Source of the DNA: Gracilimonas sp046602855
GTDB taxonomy: Bacteria; Bacteroidota; Rhodothermia; Balneolales; Balneolaceae
Length of the DNA: 64,000 nt
Direction: 5' to 3'
Assembly: GCF_046602855.1 (NCBI RefSeq)
Contig: NZ_JBKINJ010000001.1
Span: forward strand, 124,001 to 188,000
In this document: positions 35,780 through 44,234 of the stretch, piece after piece
How the letters are laid out: every line of letters starts with the position of its first letter
How positions within the stretch are numbered: the first letter of the stretch is position 1
Notes under the pieces: model-generated
Database searches by the model: none
The model's input: only the letters and a program-made list of their open reading frames with translations
Told to the model about the DNA's origin: nothing
Translations under genes and position numbers: made by a program

Positions 35780-37951
35780 CTATCTTTTGCTTACTTCAGT
35801 TAATGTTTCGAGTGATTTTGCTTTTCCGCGTATAGTTACGGTATATCCTTTTCTGAGCCATTCACCTGTTCGCGGATATTGTGCAAATATGGTTCCTGAA
35901 CCGATGATTTCAGTTTTTAAGCCCAGGTCGGCAAGAAGATTCGTAGCTTTTCTCATGTTCATACCTCTAAGATCCGGTATCTCGGAAAAGCCTTCTTTTA
36001 TAGTCTCACTTTCAGCTTCAGTAAATGTTTCTGACAATGTGAGGGAGATCTTATCACCGGCATTAAGCTCTGTTCCTGCTTCCGGCAATTGCTCAGTCAC
36101 ATATCCGGTTTTACCTTTAAATTCGTATTGGATATTCAGTTCCTTCAGAAGAACTTTAGCCTCGTTGTTAGATAGTCCCTTTAAATAAGGTGCGCGTACT
36201 GCAAGAGGATTTTCTTGTTCACCTTTATTCATGGTTCGCTGTATGTTGTTATCCAAACCGGCAATGCGAAGAGCTATATTCTTAAAAATTGGTGCAGCTG
36301 TAAATCCGCCGTATCCACTGGTTCTTGGCTCATCTAAAAGGATAAAAGCCACATATTGAGGGTCATCGGCCGGGAAAAAGCCTACAAACGAACCCCGGTA
36401 GTTATTTGTGTATCGGCCATTTACCACTTTTTTGGCAGTTCCGGTTTTGCCGGCAATTCTGAGTCCATCAACTTGAGCAAGATCTCCGGTTCCTGAGTCT
36501 GCAACCACACTTTCAAATATTGGCATGAGTTTTTCTAGAGTTGATCTCTTAGCAATTCTTCTAATTTCGGTAGGTTTATGATCCATAACAGCCTTGCCGT
36601 TTTTATCTTCAATTCTTTCTACCAGATAAGGTCTCATCATCATGCCATTGTTAGCGAAAGCTGCATAAGCCTGAGCAATCTGAAGAGGGGTGGTCTGGAT
36701 CTCATAACCATGCGACATCCACGGCAGGGTAACTAAACTCCAATCATAGGGTTTTGCCAGACTGCCTTGAACTTCACCGATCAGGTCGATATTGGTTTCT
36801 GTTCCAAAACCCATATTCCTGGCATATTGATAAAATACTTCTGGCTTCATGCGCATAGCGATTTCGGCGGTCGCGACATTAGAAGACTTTTGGATGACTT
36901 CCTCAAAGGTCAGATCACCTAACGGGTCGTGATCCCTTAATATGAGGTCGTGAATGATGATTTCACCATTTTCCGGTGTTTCAAAAATTTCATTAAAATC
37001 AACAACACCTTGTTCAACGGCTGCAACAGCGGTGACCAGCTTAAAGGTTGAACCCGGTTCGATCATATCACTGATGGCAAAATTACGGCGGTTCTCGTCA
37101 TCAGAACTGGCCGGATAGTTTGGGTCATAGGTTGGATAATTCGCCATGGCCTTGATGGCACCGGTTTTAGGGTCAATAATAATTCCGGTACCGTAGTTTG
37201 CCAGGTGCTTTTTAACACCGGCCTTCAGCTCATCTTCCAGAATAGCCTGAATATAGGCGTCAATAGTTGTGTGGAGTGAATAACCGTCTTTCGGTAATTT
37301 CTTGGGAGCACCCACATATTCAAAGATTCGGTTGAAAGGATCACGGCGAACCTGCCGAAGGCCGTCTTCACCCTTCAATTCCTCATTGTAGAAAGCTTCC
37401 AAGCCAATACGCCCGTTAGTTTCATGGTTTACAAAACCTAGTATGTGAGAAGCAAGGGGCCCAAATGTATATTTTCTTCGATAATTCTCTTCCAGGATCA
37501 CACCTTTAATGTCTAGAGACTTTATCTCATCCTTTATAATGACCGATAGGTTGTCTTCAAGAACAATATATCGTGACTGCGGTGGAGCACTATTGATCTT
37601 ATTTCTATAGTGAGCGGAACTTTTGCCCGTTAAGGAGGCTAGTTTGTTTATCAGAATGTTTTCAAGTTTCTTTGGTACGCCAATTCCTCCATCAAAAGGT
37701 ACTTTGGGGTCATAAGCGAGCCGGTAATCCACGGCATTTGTGGCAAGTAGTGTTCCGTTCACATCGTAGATATTTCCTCGCTGAGCGGGAATGGGGATCT
37801 GATCAATGGCCTGTTTGCTCCAAAGAGCACGCAACTCTTCTCCCTCTAAATAATTGACGCGAATAAGCTGAAAGCCCAAAGCACAGGGTATAAGGAGAAC
37901 AAACCCTAAAATGATAAACATTCGGCTCAGTATGGCGGTGCGCTCGTCCAT
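35780..37951 (-). CDS. ftsI: Septal penicillin-binding protein FtsI with PASTA domains
   Basis: Class B PBP, the septal transpeptidase that works with FtsW. The 723 residues show an N-terminal membrane helix (about residues 12-30), a dimerisation/pedestal region with RGNIYDVNGTLLATN, and a transpeptidase domain with the active serine in EPGSTFKLVTA, the SSN triad element in QKSSNVATAEIA and the KTG box in AGKTGTAKK. Two C-terminal PASTA repeats follow (about residues 585-640 and 655-710). PASTA tails are absent from proteobacterial FtsI but usual in Bacteroidota-like lineages. Confidence 0.95.
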   Translation of the reverse strand: MDERTAILSRMFIILGFVLLIPCALGFQLIRVNYLEGEELRALWSKQAIDQIPIPAQRGNIYDVNGTLLATNAVDYRLAYDPKVPFDGGIGVPKKLENILINKLASLTGKSSAHYRNKINSAPPQSRYIVLEDNLSVIIKDEIKSLDIKGVILEENYRRKYTFGPLASHILGFVNHETNGRIGLEAFYNEELKGEDGLRQVRRDPFNRIFEYVGAPKKLPKDGYSLHTTIDAYIQAILEDELKAGVKKHLANYGTGIIIDPKTGAIKAMANYPTYDPNYPASSDDENRRNFAISDMIEPGSTFKLVTAVAAVEQGVVDFNEIFETPENGEIIIHDLILRDHDPLGDLTFEEVIQKSSNVATAEIAMRMKPEVFYQYARNMGFGTETNIDLIGEVQGSLAKPYDWSLVTLPWMSHGYEIQTTPLQIAQAYAAFANNGMMMRPYLVERIEDKNGKAVMDHKPTEIRRIAKRSTLEKLMPIFESVVADSGTGDLAQVDGLRIAGKTGTAKKVVNGRYTNNYRGSFVGFFPADDPQYVAFILLDEPRTSGYGGFTAAPIFKNIALRIAGLDNNIQRTMNKGEQENPLAVRAPYLKGLSNNEAKVLLKELNIQYEFKGKTGYVTEQLPEAGTELNAGDKISLTLSETFTEAESETIKEGFSEIPDLRGMNMRKATNLLADLGLKTEIIGSGTIFAQYPRTGEWLRKGYTVTIRGKAKSLETLTEVSKR

Positions 37952-37958
37952 TGTATCC

Positions 37959-38372
37959 CTACTCCTTTATGACAATGACTTTATTTGCCGGCCCGCCATT
38001 GATAAATCCCTGAGCTTCGGCCTTTTCGTAGATATCTGCAGGGCCAACCATGCGATCATATTGTAATTTAAGCTCATCAAATTGAGCTCGTGATCGGTTA
38101 TACTCTGCTTCCAAAAACTGAACTTCCTCGAGTAGCCTTTGAGTGGCAAAAACATGGGTCAGGTAAGCAAAACCTATAACACCAATGACGATACTACCCA
38201 GAATGATCTTCCAGGGTTTTAATTTTGGGATACTGACTTTACTTTTAACCTTGTTGTAACCGGATCGTTTATTACTTGGCGTTGGTCCCGATTTTCCATT
38301 ACCTGAAGGCCTTTCTACCTTACGCAGGTTTGGCCTCACATCATGTTTCTTAAGTGGTGATTGTACCATCAT
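37959..38372 (-). CDS. ftsL: FtsL-like cell-division protein
   Basis: A 137-residue bitopic protein. A long basic, Pro/Ser/Lys-rich cytoplasmic tail (residues 1-52) precedes one membrane helix (IILGSIVIGVIGFAYLTHVF, about 56-75). A short periplasmic coiled coil (QRLLEEVQFLEAEYNRSRAQ) follows. This layout and the place between rsmH and ftsI identify FtsL better than sequence similarity. The cytoplasmic tail is unusually long for FtsL. It lies 5 bp after rsmH. Confidence 0.82.
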   Translation of the reverse strand: MMVQSPLKKHDVRPNLRKVERPSGNGKSGPTPSNKRSGYNKVKSKVSIPKLKPWKIILGSIVIGVIGFAYLTHVFATQRLLEEVQFLEAEYNRSRAQFDELKLQYDRMVGPADIYEKAEAQGFINGGPANKVIVIKE

Positions 38373-38377
38373 AATGC

Positions 38378-39295
38378 TTACCTCTCAACCTTTTCTGCTA
38401 CCCTGAGTTTAGCACTCCGGGATGCTGAATTTTGTTCAATTTCTTTTTTGGATGGAGTGATAATCTCATTATTTACAGGTTTGATGGGAGATATGGGATT
38501 ACCATAGAAATCTTTTTCAACCTTCCCTTTAAAATTACCTGCTTTAAAGAAACGTTTTACAATACGGTCTTCCAGTGAGTGATAGGAGATCGCCACAATG
38601 CGTCCGCCGGGTTTTAAAACCTCAAGAGATTGCTCCAATACATTTTCAAGCATCTCCAGTTCACGGTTAACTTCAATCCGTATTCCCTGAAACACCCGAG
38701 CCAGTGATTTTACTTCATATCTTTTGTTTACTACAGAAGAAACTACCTTTTGTAATTCTCCGGTCGTCTCAATGGGGCGGGCTTCAATTATTGCTCGTGC
38801 AATCTTTCTGCTTTGCTTTTCTTCACCGTAATGGAAAATGATATCGCGCAGCTTTTCATAATCGTATTCATTGACCACCTGATAAGCAGAAACTCCGGAT
38901 AGGTTGCCCATACGCATATCAAGTGGACCGTCTTTCTGAAAGCTGAAGCCACGTTCGGGTTCTTTTATCTGGTGAGTGGAAACGCCTAGATCTAAAAGGA
39001 TTCCGGCTATCTGACTGTGGGTATGGGGAGGTAGGATAGTTGTCAGATAGCCAAAATTGCCTTTTATGGGGATAAAACGGTGGTCGTCGCCAATATTTTT
39101 TGATGCAGCTTCAAGAGCTTCATCGTCCTGGTCGATGCCGTATAGCCGTCCGTTTTCACCAAGCTTGTTGAGTATTTCTTTTGCATGACCGCCACCGCCT
39201 AAGGTGCCGTCTATATATATGCCATCAGTGTCAGTGACAAGTGCCTCTACTGATTCATGAAGCAGGACCGGAATATGTTCTATATATGAGGTCAT
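38378..39295 (-). CDS. rsmH: 16S rRNA (cytosine-1402-N4)-methyltransferase
   Basis: SAM-dependent methyltransferase (former MraW) acting on C1402 of 16S rRNA in the decoding centre. The 305 residues begin MTSYIEHIPVLLHESVEAL, with the SAM loop YIDGTLGGGGHAKEIL, the LLDLGVSTHQIKEPERGFSF signature and VAISYHSLEDRIVKRFF. The ATG at 39295 lies just after the mraZ stop. Upstream in-frame ATGs inside mraZ exist but add residues not seen in the family. Confidence 0.97.
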   Translation of the reverse strand: MTSYIEHIPVLLHESVEALVTDTDGIYIDGTLGGGGHAKEILNKLGENGRLYGIDQDDEALEAASKNIGDDHRFIPIKGNFGYLTTILPPHTHSQIAGILLDLGVSTHQIKEPERGFSFQKDGPLDMRMGNLSGVSAYQVVNEYDYEKLRDIIFHYGEEKQSRKIARAIIEARPIETTGELQKVVSSVVNKRYEVKSLARVFQGIRIEVNRELEMLENVLEQSLEVLKPGGRIVAISYHSLEDRIVKRFFKAGNFKGKVEKDFYGNPISPIKPVNNEIITPSKKEIEQNSASRSAKLRVAEKVER

Positions 39296-39296
39296 A

Positions 39297-39764
39297 TCAT
39301 ACACCATCACTTTCCGGTTCATTTCCCATTACTTGTTCAAAAATTTCTTCAAAGGCATCATCATCCAAAGCTGAATCAATTTCTTCCAGTTTCTCAGGAT
39401 CCCATACCTCTATATATTCGCCCATTCCCAGAAATACGGCTTTGCCATTAATGGCTGCATATTCCATCAGATCAGAAGGTAGGGCAACGCGATTTTGTTT
39501 GTCTAAGGAAACATCCTCAGCATATCGCAGAAAGTTTCTTTTAGCTAAACGACCCTTTTTTGTGAAGTTATTGATGCGGGATAGTTTAGCTTCGACATTT
39601 TCCCATTCGTCTTCGGGATATAAATAAAGACAGGGTTCTTGTCCACGTACCACGGTGAAGCGTTCTTGTGCAGCAGGATTGAGAGATTTGCGTAACTTTG
39701 CAGGAAAGGCTACTCGGCCCTTGGCATCTATACTATGCTCGTATTGTCCTTTGAAACTTGGCAC
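39297..39764 (-). CDS. mraZ: Transcriptional regulator MraZ
   Basis: DNA-binding protein that in E. coli represses its own dcw promoter. The 155 residues contain two SpoVT/AbrB-like swapped-hairpin repeats, the first with GQYEHSIDAKGRVAFPAKLRK and the second with VSLDKQNRVALPSDLMEYA. The extra acidic C-terminus (residues 130-155) is somewhat longer than usual. It is first in the dcw cluster, and its likely operator, three TGGGR boxes, lies about 50-70 bp upstream of its start codon. Confidence 0.96.
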   Translation of the reverse strand: MPSFKGQYEHSIDAKGRVAFPAKLRKSLNPAAQERFTVVRGQEPCLYLYPEDEWENVEAKLSRINNFTKKGRLAKRNFLRYAEDVSLDKQNRVALPSDLMEYAAINGKAVFLGMGEYIEVWDPEKLEEIDSALDDDAFEEIFEQVMGNEPESDGV

Positions 39765-39811
39765 GATATCCCGCGTGTTTTAGATTGCTATATAACTGTA
39801 CAGAGATAAGT

Positions 39812-39836
39812 CCCCACTATCTCCCACTTCACCCCA
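39812..39836 (-). promoter_or_regulatory. MraZ operator: three TGGGR boxes spaced 10 bp
   Basis: On the minus strand TGGGG (39836-39832), TGGGA (39826-39822) and TGGGG (39816-39812) repeat with an exact 10-bp period. This matches the known MraZ operator layout of TGGGN direct repeats with 5-nt spacers. The first box follows the -10 element directly, so MraZ binding would block the promoter. Confidence 0.88.
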
Positions 39837-39837
39837 C

Positions 39838-39867
39838 AATGTACCCTAAAGAGCCACAATGTGTCAA
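39838..39867 (-). promoter_or_regulatory. dcw cluster promoter
   Basis: Minus strand TTGACA at 39867-39862, an 18-bp spacer and TACATT at 39843-39838, immediately followed by the MraZ boxes. A TTGACA -35 is an E. coli-type match; the -10 also resembles the Bacteroidota TAnnTTTG (TACATTGT). Confidence 0.72.
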
Positions 39868-40116
39868 GACCTTTTCTATAATTCTTTTAAATAGGTTTAA
39901 AATTGATAAAACAGAGGGCGAAAATTAATTTGAGGAAAGAATAAAGAGCCTTTCTCTATATAAAGAAGGCTGATTTTAAGGCTGAAGTCGGGTTACTTGG
40001 CAGGTGAGAATGAATAGTGGGAGAGAGTGGTAGAATTTTTGATTCACACATACAGTTTCACGGATAAAGTTAAACTTGTGCTAAAATTTTGATCAAATTC
40101 TATGCGTTTTTACTGC
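39868..40116. other. AT-rich spacer between the peptidase gene and the dcw promoter
   Basis: About 250 bp with no credible open frame. It contains a weak minus-strand hairpin, AGCCTTTCT (39947-39955) against AGAAGGCT (39964-39971), followed by a T-containing tract. This may terminate the peptidase transcript before the dcw promoter. Confidence 0.5.
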
Positions 40117-41265
40117 TTAATTTTGAAGTAATTTGTACTTCTTCATGATTTGGAGAACATCCTCGACAGGCAGTGCTTTTTGGGTATGTCCGCGATCACC
40201 GGTTACAGTGGTGGCCATGAACAAAGAATTGAGAATAGCTTCCTCTGTAGCTTCAACGGCAGCAAGGAATAATGGGGTTGTAGCAGAGTTGTTTAACTCG
40301 GTGTAATTTTGGGTTGAACCGGATGTTCCTGTATTGACTCTGACGTCCTCACTTGTTGAAAAAGCGATCACATAATCACCGCTTCCGTTACTGGCAGAAC
40401 CACCTACTCTGGAAATACCCAAAAGTGCACGTTTTGCCAATCGTTTTAAATTGCGGGATAGAAGGGGAGCATCGGTGGCCACAATGATCATGACTGAGCC
40501 ATCCACGTCATAGGGAACATCACTCGCCATGTAGTGATTTTCAAGTTCTTCACCTACAGGTGCCCCATCAATAGTAAGGACTCCACCAAAATTTGACTGA
40601 ACCAAAACACCTACAGTATAACCTCCGAATTTTTCAGGCAGGGTGCGAGAAGATGTTCCCATTCCACCTTTGTATCCAAGTGCTGAGGTTCCGGTTCCGG
40701 CACCCACGCTGCCTTCTTCCACAGGTCCGCCTTTTGCATCTTCAATGGCATCGAACACATGCTGATTGTTTATGTTTCTACCCCTGATGTCATTTAGCCA
40801 GCCGTCATTGGTTTCACCTACTACAGGATTTACAGATCGGACATTTTCATTTCCGGGTTGCTGAAGCATATAATCCGTGATTCCATTGGCTACCGTGTGA
40901 ATGCTAAGTGTGTTGGTCAATCCGATTGGTGTTTCGAGTTCCCCCAGTTCCTCAACCTGTGTGAAACCCAATGCCTTTCCAAAGCCATTCCCAACATACC
41001 CGGCTGCCGGCACACGAGATGTGAACAGGTCTCCATCATGAGGTAAGACCATGGTTACTCCGGTTCGAATATTATCATCTTCAATAATAGTCCGGTGACC
41101 AACCATAACACCCTCAACATCTGTTATGGCATTCAATGGACCCGGCGTCAATATTCCCGGATTGATACCAAGGTCTCGAGCCCGCTGACGTTCCTGAGAA
41201 TTAGCGGTTTGAGAGATCAGGAGTGAAATTAAAACGATTGAAAAAAGTCGGGTAAAATTGCGCAT
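40117..41265 (-). CDS. P1-family (DmpA/BapA-like) peptidase, secreted
   Basis: Self-processing N-terminal-nucleophile hydrolase of the L-aminopeptidase/beta-peptidase family. The 382 residues start with a signal peptide (RLFSIVLISLLISQTANS). Mature family motifs are NAITDVEGVMVGH, GAGTGTSALGYKGGMGTSSR and YTVGVLVQSNFGG. The predicted autocleavage site is Gly256-Ser257 in DVDGSVMIIVATDAPLL, aligned with Gly249-Ser250 of DmpA. This would leave Ser257 as nucleophile. Its substrate is unknown. It is divergent from the adjacent RAYT 2. Confidence 0.92.
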   Translation of the reverse strand: MRNFTRLFSIVLISLLISQTANSQERQRARDLGINPGILTPGPLNAITDVEGVMVGHRTIIEDDNIRTGVTMVLPHDGDLFTSRVPAAGYVGNGFGKALGFTQVEELGELETPIGLTNTLSIHTVANGITDYMLQQPGNENVRSVNPVVGETNDGWLNDIRGRNINNQHVFDAIEDAKGGPVEEGSVGAGTGTSALGYKGGMGTSSRTLPEKFGGYTVGVLVQSNFGGVLTIDGAPVGEELENHYMASDVPYDVDGSVMIIVATDAPLLSRNLKRLAKRALLGISRVGGSASNGSGDYVIAFSTSEDVRVNTGTSGSTQNYTELNNSATTPLFLAAVEATEEAILNSLFMATTVTGDRGHTQKALPVEDVLQIMKKYKLLQN

Positions 41266-41313
41266 AAGATCTTTTCTGTTATTTTAAAAGAAGGTCGTTT
41301 CAAAAAAAGAGAT

Positions 41314-41994
41314 ATGCAAAATAAGGGGTTCAGAAAATACAGGTCAGAGACTGTTCGGTTAAAATCCTGGGATTATGGATGGAATGGCGTCTATTTTGTC
41401 ACGATCTGCACCCACAACAGGAAATGTTATTTTGGTGAGGTGGTTAGAAATTTACCTGATAATGTTGACAGTGACAATAACATAGAGACGCAAAACCTTA
41501 AGTCTTTACGTTCAAATCCGGGTGCAACAAACGGTTCAAACCAAAATGCCAAAATGGATTTATCAAATATTGGTTTGATTGCCGAAACCTGTTGGTTAAA
41601 TATTCCGGAACATTTCCCATTTGTTAAATTGGGCGAATTTGTGATCATGCCAAACCACGTACATGGTATTATAATAATTGATAAGGTTGATGATGGTAGA
41701 AGAAACACCGATATCAACCAGGCCGTAGAGACGCAAAATCTTGCGGCTCTACGGCCTGGTAAACGAAAATCGTTGAATAAATTTGGTCCCCAATCCAGAA
41801 ATTTAGCATCTATTATTCGTGGTTTTAAAATTGGGGTTACCAAAAATGCCCGTAAAATTAAGCCCGATTTCAAATGGCAACCGAAGTATCACGATCACAT
41901 TGTCAGGGGTAGAAAAGACTATAACCAAATATCAGAATACATTCGAAATAATCCATCTAAATGGGCAAATGACAAATACCATAATCAAGAATGA
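41314..41994 (+). CDS. REP-associated tyrosine transposase (RAYT 2) with internal palindromes
   Basis: HUH nuclease of the RAYT/IS200-like group, of a different subgroup from RAYT 1. The 226 residues contain His115/His117 in IMPNHVHGIIII and the catalytic Tyr209 in EYIRNNPSKW. It is longer than a typical core because of two insertions, near residues 45-80 and 125-155. Each carries a related peptide, ETQNLKSLR (58-66) and ETQNLAALR (139-147). These peptides are encoded by GAGACGCAAAA-type palindromic DNA inside the gene. No such palindrome was seen just outside the gene. Confidence 0.88.
   Translation: MQNKGFRKYRSETVRLKSWDYGWNGVYFVTICTHNRKCYFGEVVRNLPDNVDSDNNIETQNLKSLRSNPGATNGSNQNAKMDLSNIGLIAETCWLNIPEHFPFVKLGEFVIMPNHVHGIIIIDKVDDGRRNTDINQAVETQNLAALRPGKRKSLNKFGPQSRNLASIIRGFKIGVTKNARKIKPDFKWQPKYHDHIVRGRKDYNQISEYIRNNPSKWANDKYHNQE
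41483..41508. repeat. Degenerate palindromic repeat inside RAYT 2, copy A
   Basis: TAGAGAC at 41483-41489 and GTCTTTA at 41502-41508 can pair with one G-U, around GCAAAACCTTAA. It shares TAGAGACGCAAAA with copy B at 41717 and is in the same reading frame. Confidence 0.6.
41717..41760. repeat. Near-perfect palindrome inside RAYT 2, copy B
   Basis: A 44-nt inverted repeat: arms 41717-41736 and 41741-41760 with a single mismatch around loop AATC. The core GTAGAGACGCAAAA resembles a repeat widespread in cyanobacteria and Bacteroidota genomes (recalled, not checked). It is translated in frame without a stop. Confidence 0.88.
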
Positions 41995-42025
41995 ATTTAA
42001 AATTTTGAATTTTTCATTTTAAATT
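41994..42025. repeat. AT-only inverted repeat between RAYT 2 and hom
   Basis: Perfect 10-bp arms AATTTAAAAT/ATTTTAAATT between two convergent genes. It may work as a weak bidirectional terminator, but the stem has no G-C pair. Confidence 0.4.
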
Positions 42026-42029
42026 ATGC

Positions 42030-43118
42030 CTAAACTAACCCGCCTATATCAATAATATCCCCCAAAACACCTGCAGCGGTAACCTCTTTGCCGGCACCTG
42101 GACCTTGGATCACAATGGGAGAATCTGCATATCTTTTGGTGTAGATTTGTATCAGGTTATCCGTGCCTTTTAAATTCGACAACGGAGACTCTGTTTTCAC
42201 TTCTTTTACGCCCACCGAAATTCCTTTAGGGGTGAATTCACCGACATAACGCAATTTGCGATTGTTGACCATAGCCTGAGCATTTCTGCTTTTCCAGTGT
42301 GAATCATAATCGGGAAGCTCTTGCAGAAATTTTTCAGTTGTGAGTGAAGCTAGATTTTCAGGAACCAAAGTATCGACCTGTATCTGGTCACGCTCGAAAT
42401 TAAGGCCACTAACTCGTGCTAGTATCAAAAACTTTCGTGCAACGTCCTCCCCGGAAAGGTCATCCCGTGGATCGGGTTCTGAGTAGCCATTTATTTTTGC
42501 GTTTTGAACTGCCTGACTGAATGGAACACCGGCCTCAAGCTGATTAAATAAGAAGGTCATGGTTCCTGAAAGCACTCCGGATATTCGATTAATATCATCA
42601 CCACTGTTTAGCAAGGTTTTGATGGTACTCACAACAGGCAAACCGGCACCAACTGCAGTCTCAAATCGATAAAATGATTTTCCGTTTGAAGATACCCGGT
42701 TGAGTTCATCATAATAGGGCTGCTCAAAAGTATTAGCTAATTTACTTGGAGTGGCTATATGCACACCATGGTGCAAGAGGTCAGTATAAACCTTTGCAGC
42801 TTTCTCACTTCCGGTAGCATCCACAAAGATCAGATCATTTTCAGGCCTTTCCTTTAATATGTCCGGAATAAAGTTCCAGTCCGTTTTTGCTCCGCAGCAA
42901 AGAGCAGTGGGATCTTCAAGCTGCTCAGCAACAGGATCCCAACAGGTGTATCGACTGTTGCAAAATCCAATGATCTCAAGTTCAAAATGAGGGTGATCCA
43001 ATTCTCTGATCTGCTCAAGAAGGGTTCCGCCTACGGCTCCTATACCTGCCAGAAAAACGAAAAGCTTTTTCTTTTCTGGTTTGGTTTCCGGATTCATTTT
43101 TTTAAGTGCAAGTGTCAT
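42030..43118 (-). CDS. hom: Homoserine dehydrogenase, monofunctional
   Basis: Reduces aspartate semialdehyde to homoserine with NAD(P)H, the branch point to methionine and threonine. The 362 residues show the nucleotide-binding FVFLAGIGAVGGTLLEQI, IFVDATGSEKAAKVY and the catalytic-domain signature ISGVLSGTMTFLFNQLEAG...GYSEPDPRDDLSGEDVARK. It resembles the C-terminal half of E. coli ThrA and lacks an ACT domain or aspartokinase fusion, so it is probably not feedback-regulated by threonine through ACT. It overlaps metX by 4 bp (ATGA) as last gene of the met operon. Confidence 0.94.
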   Translation of the reverse strand: MTLALKKMNPETKPEKKKLFVFLAGIGAVGGTLLEQIRELDHPHFELEIIGFCNSRYTCWDPVAEQLEDPTALCCGAKTDWNFIPDILKERPENDLIFVDATGSEKAAKVYTDLLHHGVHIATPSKLANTFEQPYYDELNRVSSNGKSFYRFETAVGAGLPVVSTIKTLLNSGDDINRISGVLSGTMTFLFNQLEAGVPFSQAVQNAKINGYSEPDPRDDLSGEDVARKFLILARVSGLNFERDQIQVDTLVPENLASLTTEKFLQELPDYDSHWKSRNAQAMVNNRKLRYVGEFTPKGISVGVKEVKTESPLSNLKGTDNLIQIYTKRYADSPIVIQGPGAGKEVTAAGVLGDIIDIGGLV

Positions 43119-44164
43119 GATGAATGTGAAGTTTTGAGTGAGTGATAAAATGGTTTGAGTTGTGCGTTAAGCTGATCGAACTCGATCAGGAAGGCATCAT
43201 GCCCAAAAGGTGAACTGAGTTCTGCAAGGGTGCTGTTTGGAATCAGATCAGCCAGTTCCCGTTGTTCATGAATAGGGTAGAGCCGGTCACTGTCAAACCC
43301 GACAATTAGTACAGGTTTTTTCAGATTCCCAAGCACCTCTTTATGACTGCCCCGGCCCCTAGATACATCGTGAGTATCCATTGCTTTGGATAGTGTGATG
43401 TATGTATTTGCATCGAAACGATCTCCCAGTTTCTTTCCCTGATAATGCAGATAGGATTCTACCTGAAAAATGTGCTTATCGGGGTGAATCTTACGGGAGA
43501 ATTTTTCCTCGTAATTTTTTGCAGTGCGATAGGTGATCATCGCCATAGCTCGTGCGGCTGCCAAGCCTTTGAGTGGTGGTTCTTCAGGGTTATAAAATCC
43601 ATTTTCCCAGTTTTGGTCAGCCTGAATGGCAAGTCGCTGTGCCTCGCTGATACCTATGGCCCATGGAGAGTGAGCTTTTCCCATCACAAATAAGGCGGCC
43701 GATTGAACTCTGTCATCCATAATAGCAAACTCAAGAGCCGTCATTCCCCCCATTGAACCACCTAAAACAAGTTCTATGCCCTGAATATCCCATTCATCAA
43801 GTAATAGTTGATGGAATGTGACTATGTCGCGGATTGTGATAGCCGGGAAATCACCCTGCCAGACTTTGTCCGTTTTTGGATTGATTGAAGTTGGTCCTGT
43901 TGATCCGTAGCAGCTTCCCGGTGAGTTCACACACAGGATGAATTGGTGGTCAGGATCAAGAATACCTGCTTCGTCAAACAATCCACTGAACCATTCATCG
44001 GCAGCTGCGTGTCCGGTTAAGGCATGACAGATCAGGATCACATTATCTTTGTTCTCGTTAAGCTTCCCCCAGCTTTTCCAGGCAATGTCAACTTCATCAA
44101 AGGTGTAGCCCGATTCTGTGGTCCAGCTTTTCTTAAGATTAGTGATGGTTATTCCTTCGTTCAT
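43115..44164 (-). CDS. metX: Homoserine O-acetyltransferase
   Basis: Alpha/beta hydrolase that acylates homoserine for methionine synthesis; the product feeds MetY. The 349 residues have the nucleophile Ser137 in LVLGGSMGGMTALEF, a GFDSDRLYP aspartate region and the C-terminal GHDAFLIEFD histidine. The ATG at 44164 (MNEGITITN) is preferred. Earlier in-frame starts add an unrelated sequence and the longest would run into metY. Acetyl rather than succinyl specificity is assumed from the MetX-type fold; it is not proven. Confidence 0.93.
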   Translation of the reverse strand: MNEGITITNLKKSWTTESGYTFDEVDIAWKSWGKLNENKDNVILICHALTGHAAADEWFSGLFDEAGILDPDHQFILCVNSPGSCYGSTGPTSINPKTDKVWQGDFPAITIRDIVTFHQLLLDEWDIQGIELVLGGSMGGMTALEFAIMDDRVQSAALFVMGKAHSPWAIGISEAQRLAIQADQNWENGFYNPEEPPLKGLAAARAMAMITYRTAKNYEEKFSRKIHPDKHIFQVESYLHYQGKKLGDRFDANTYITLSKAMDTHDVSRGRGSHKEVLGNLKKPVLIVGFDSDRLYPIHEQRELADLIPNSTLAELSSPFGHDAFLIEFDQLNAQLKPFYHSLKTSHSS

Positions 44165-44234
44165 ATTTGCATAGTTTTGATAAAAAGCAGGCATGTATTT
44201 CCACCATGCCCACAATGAAGTACATGGTTTTGTT

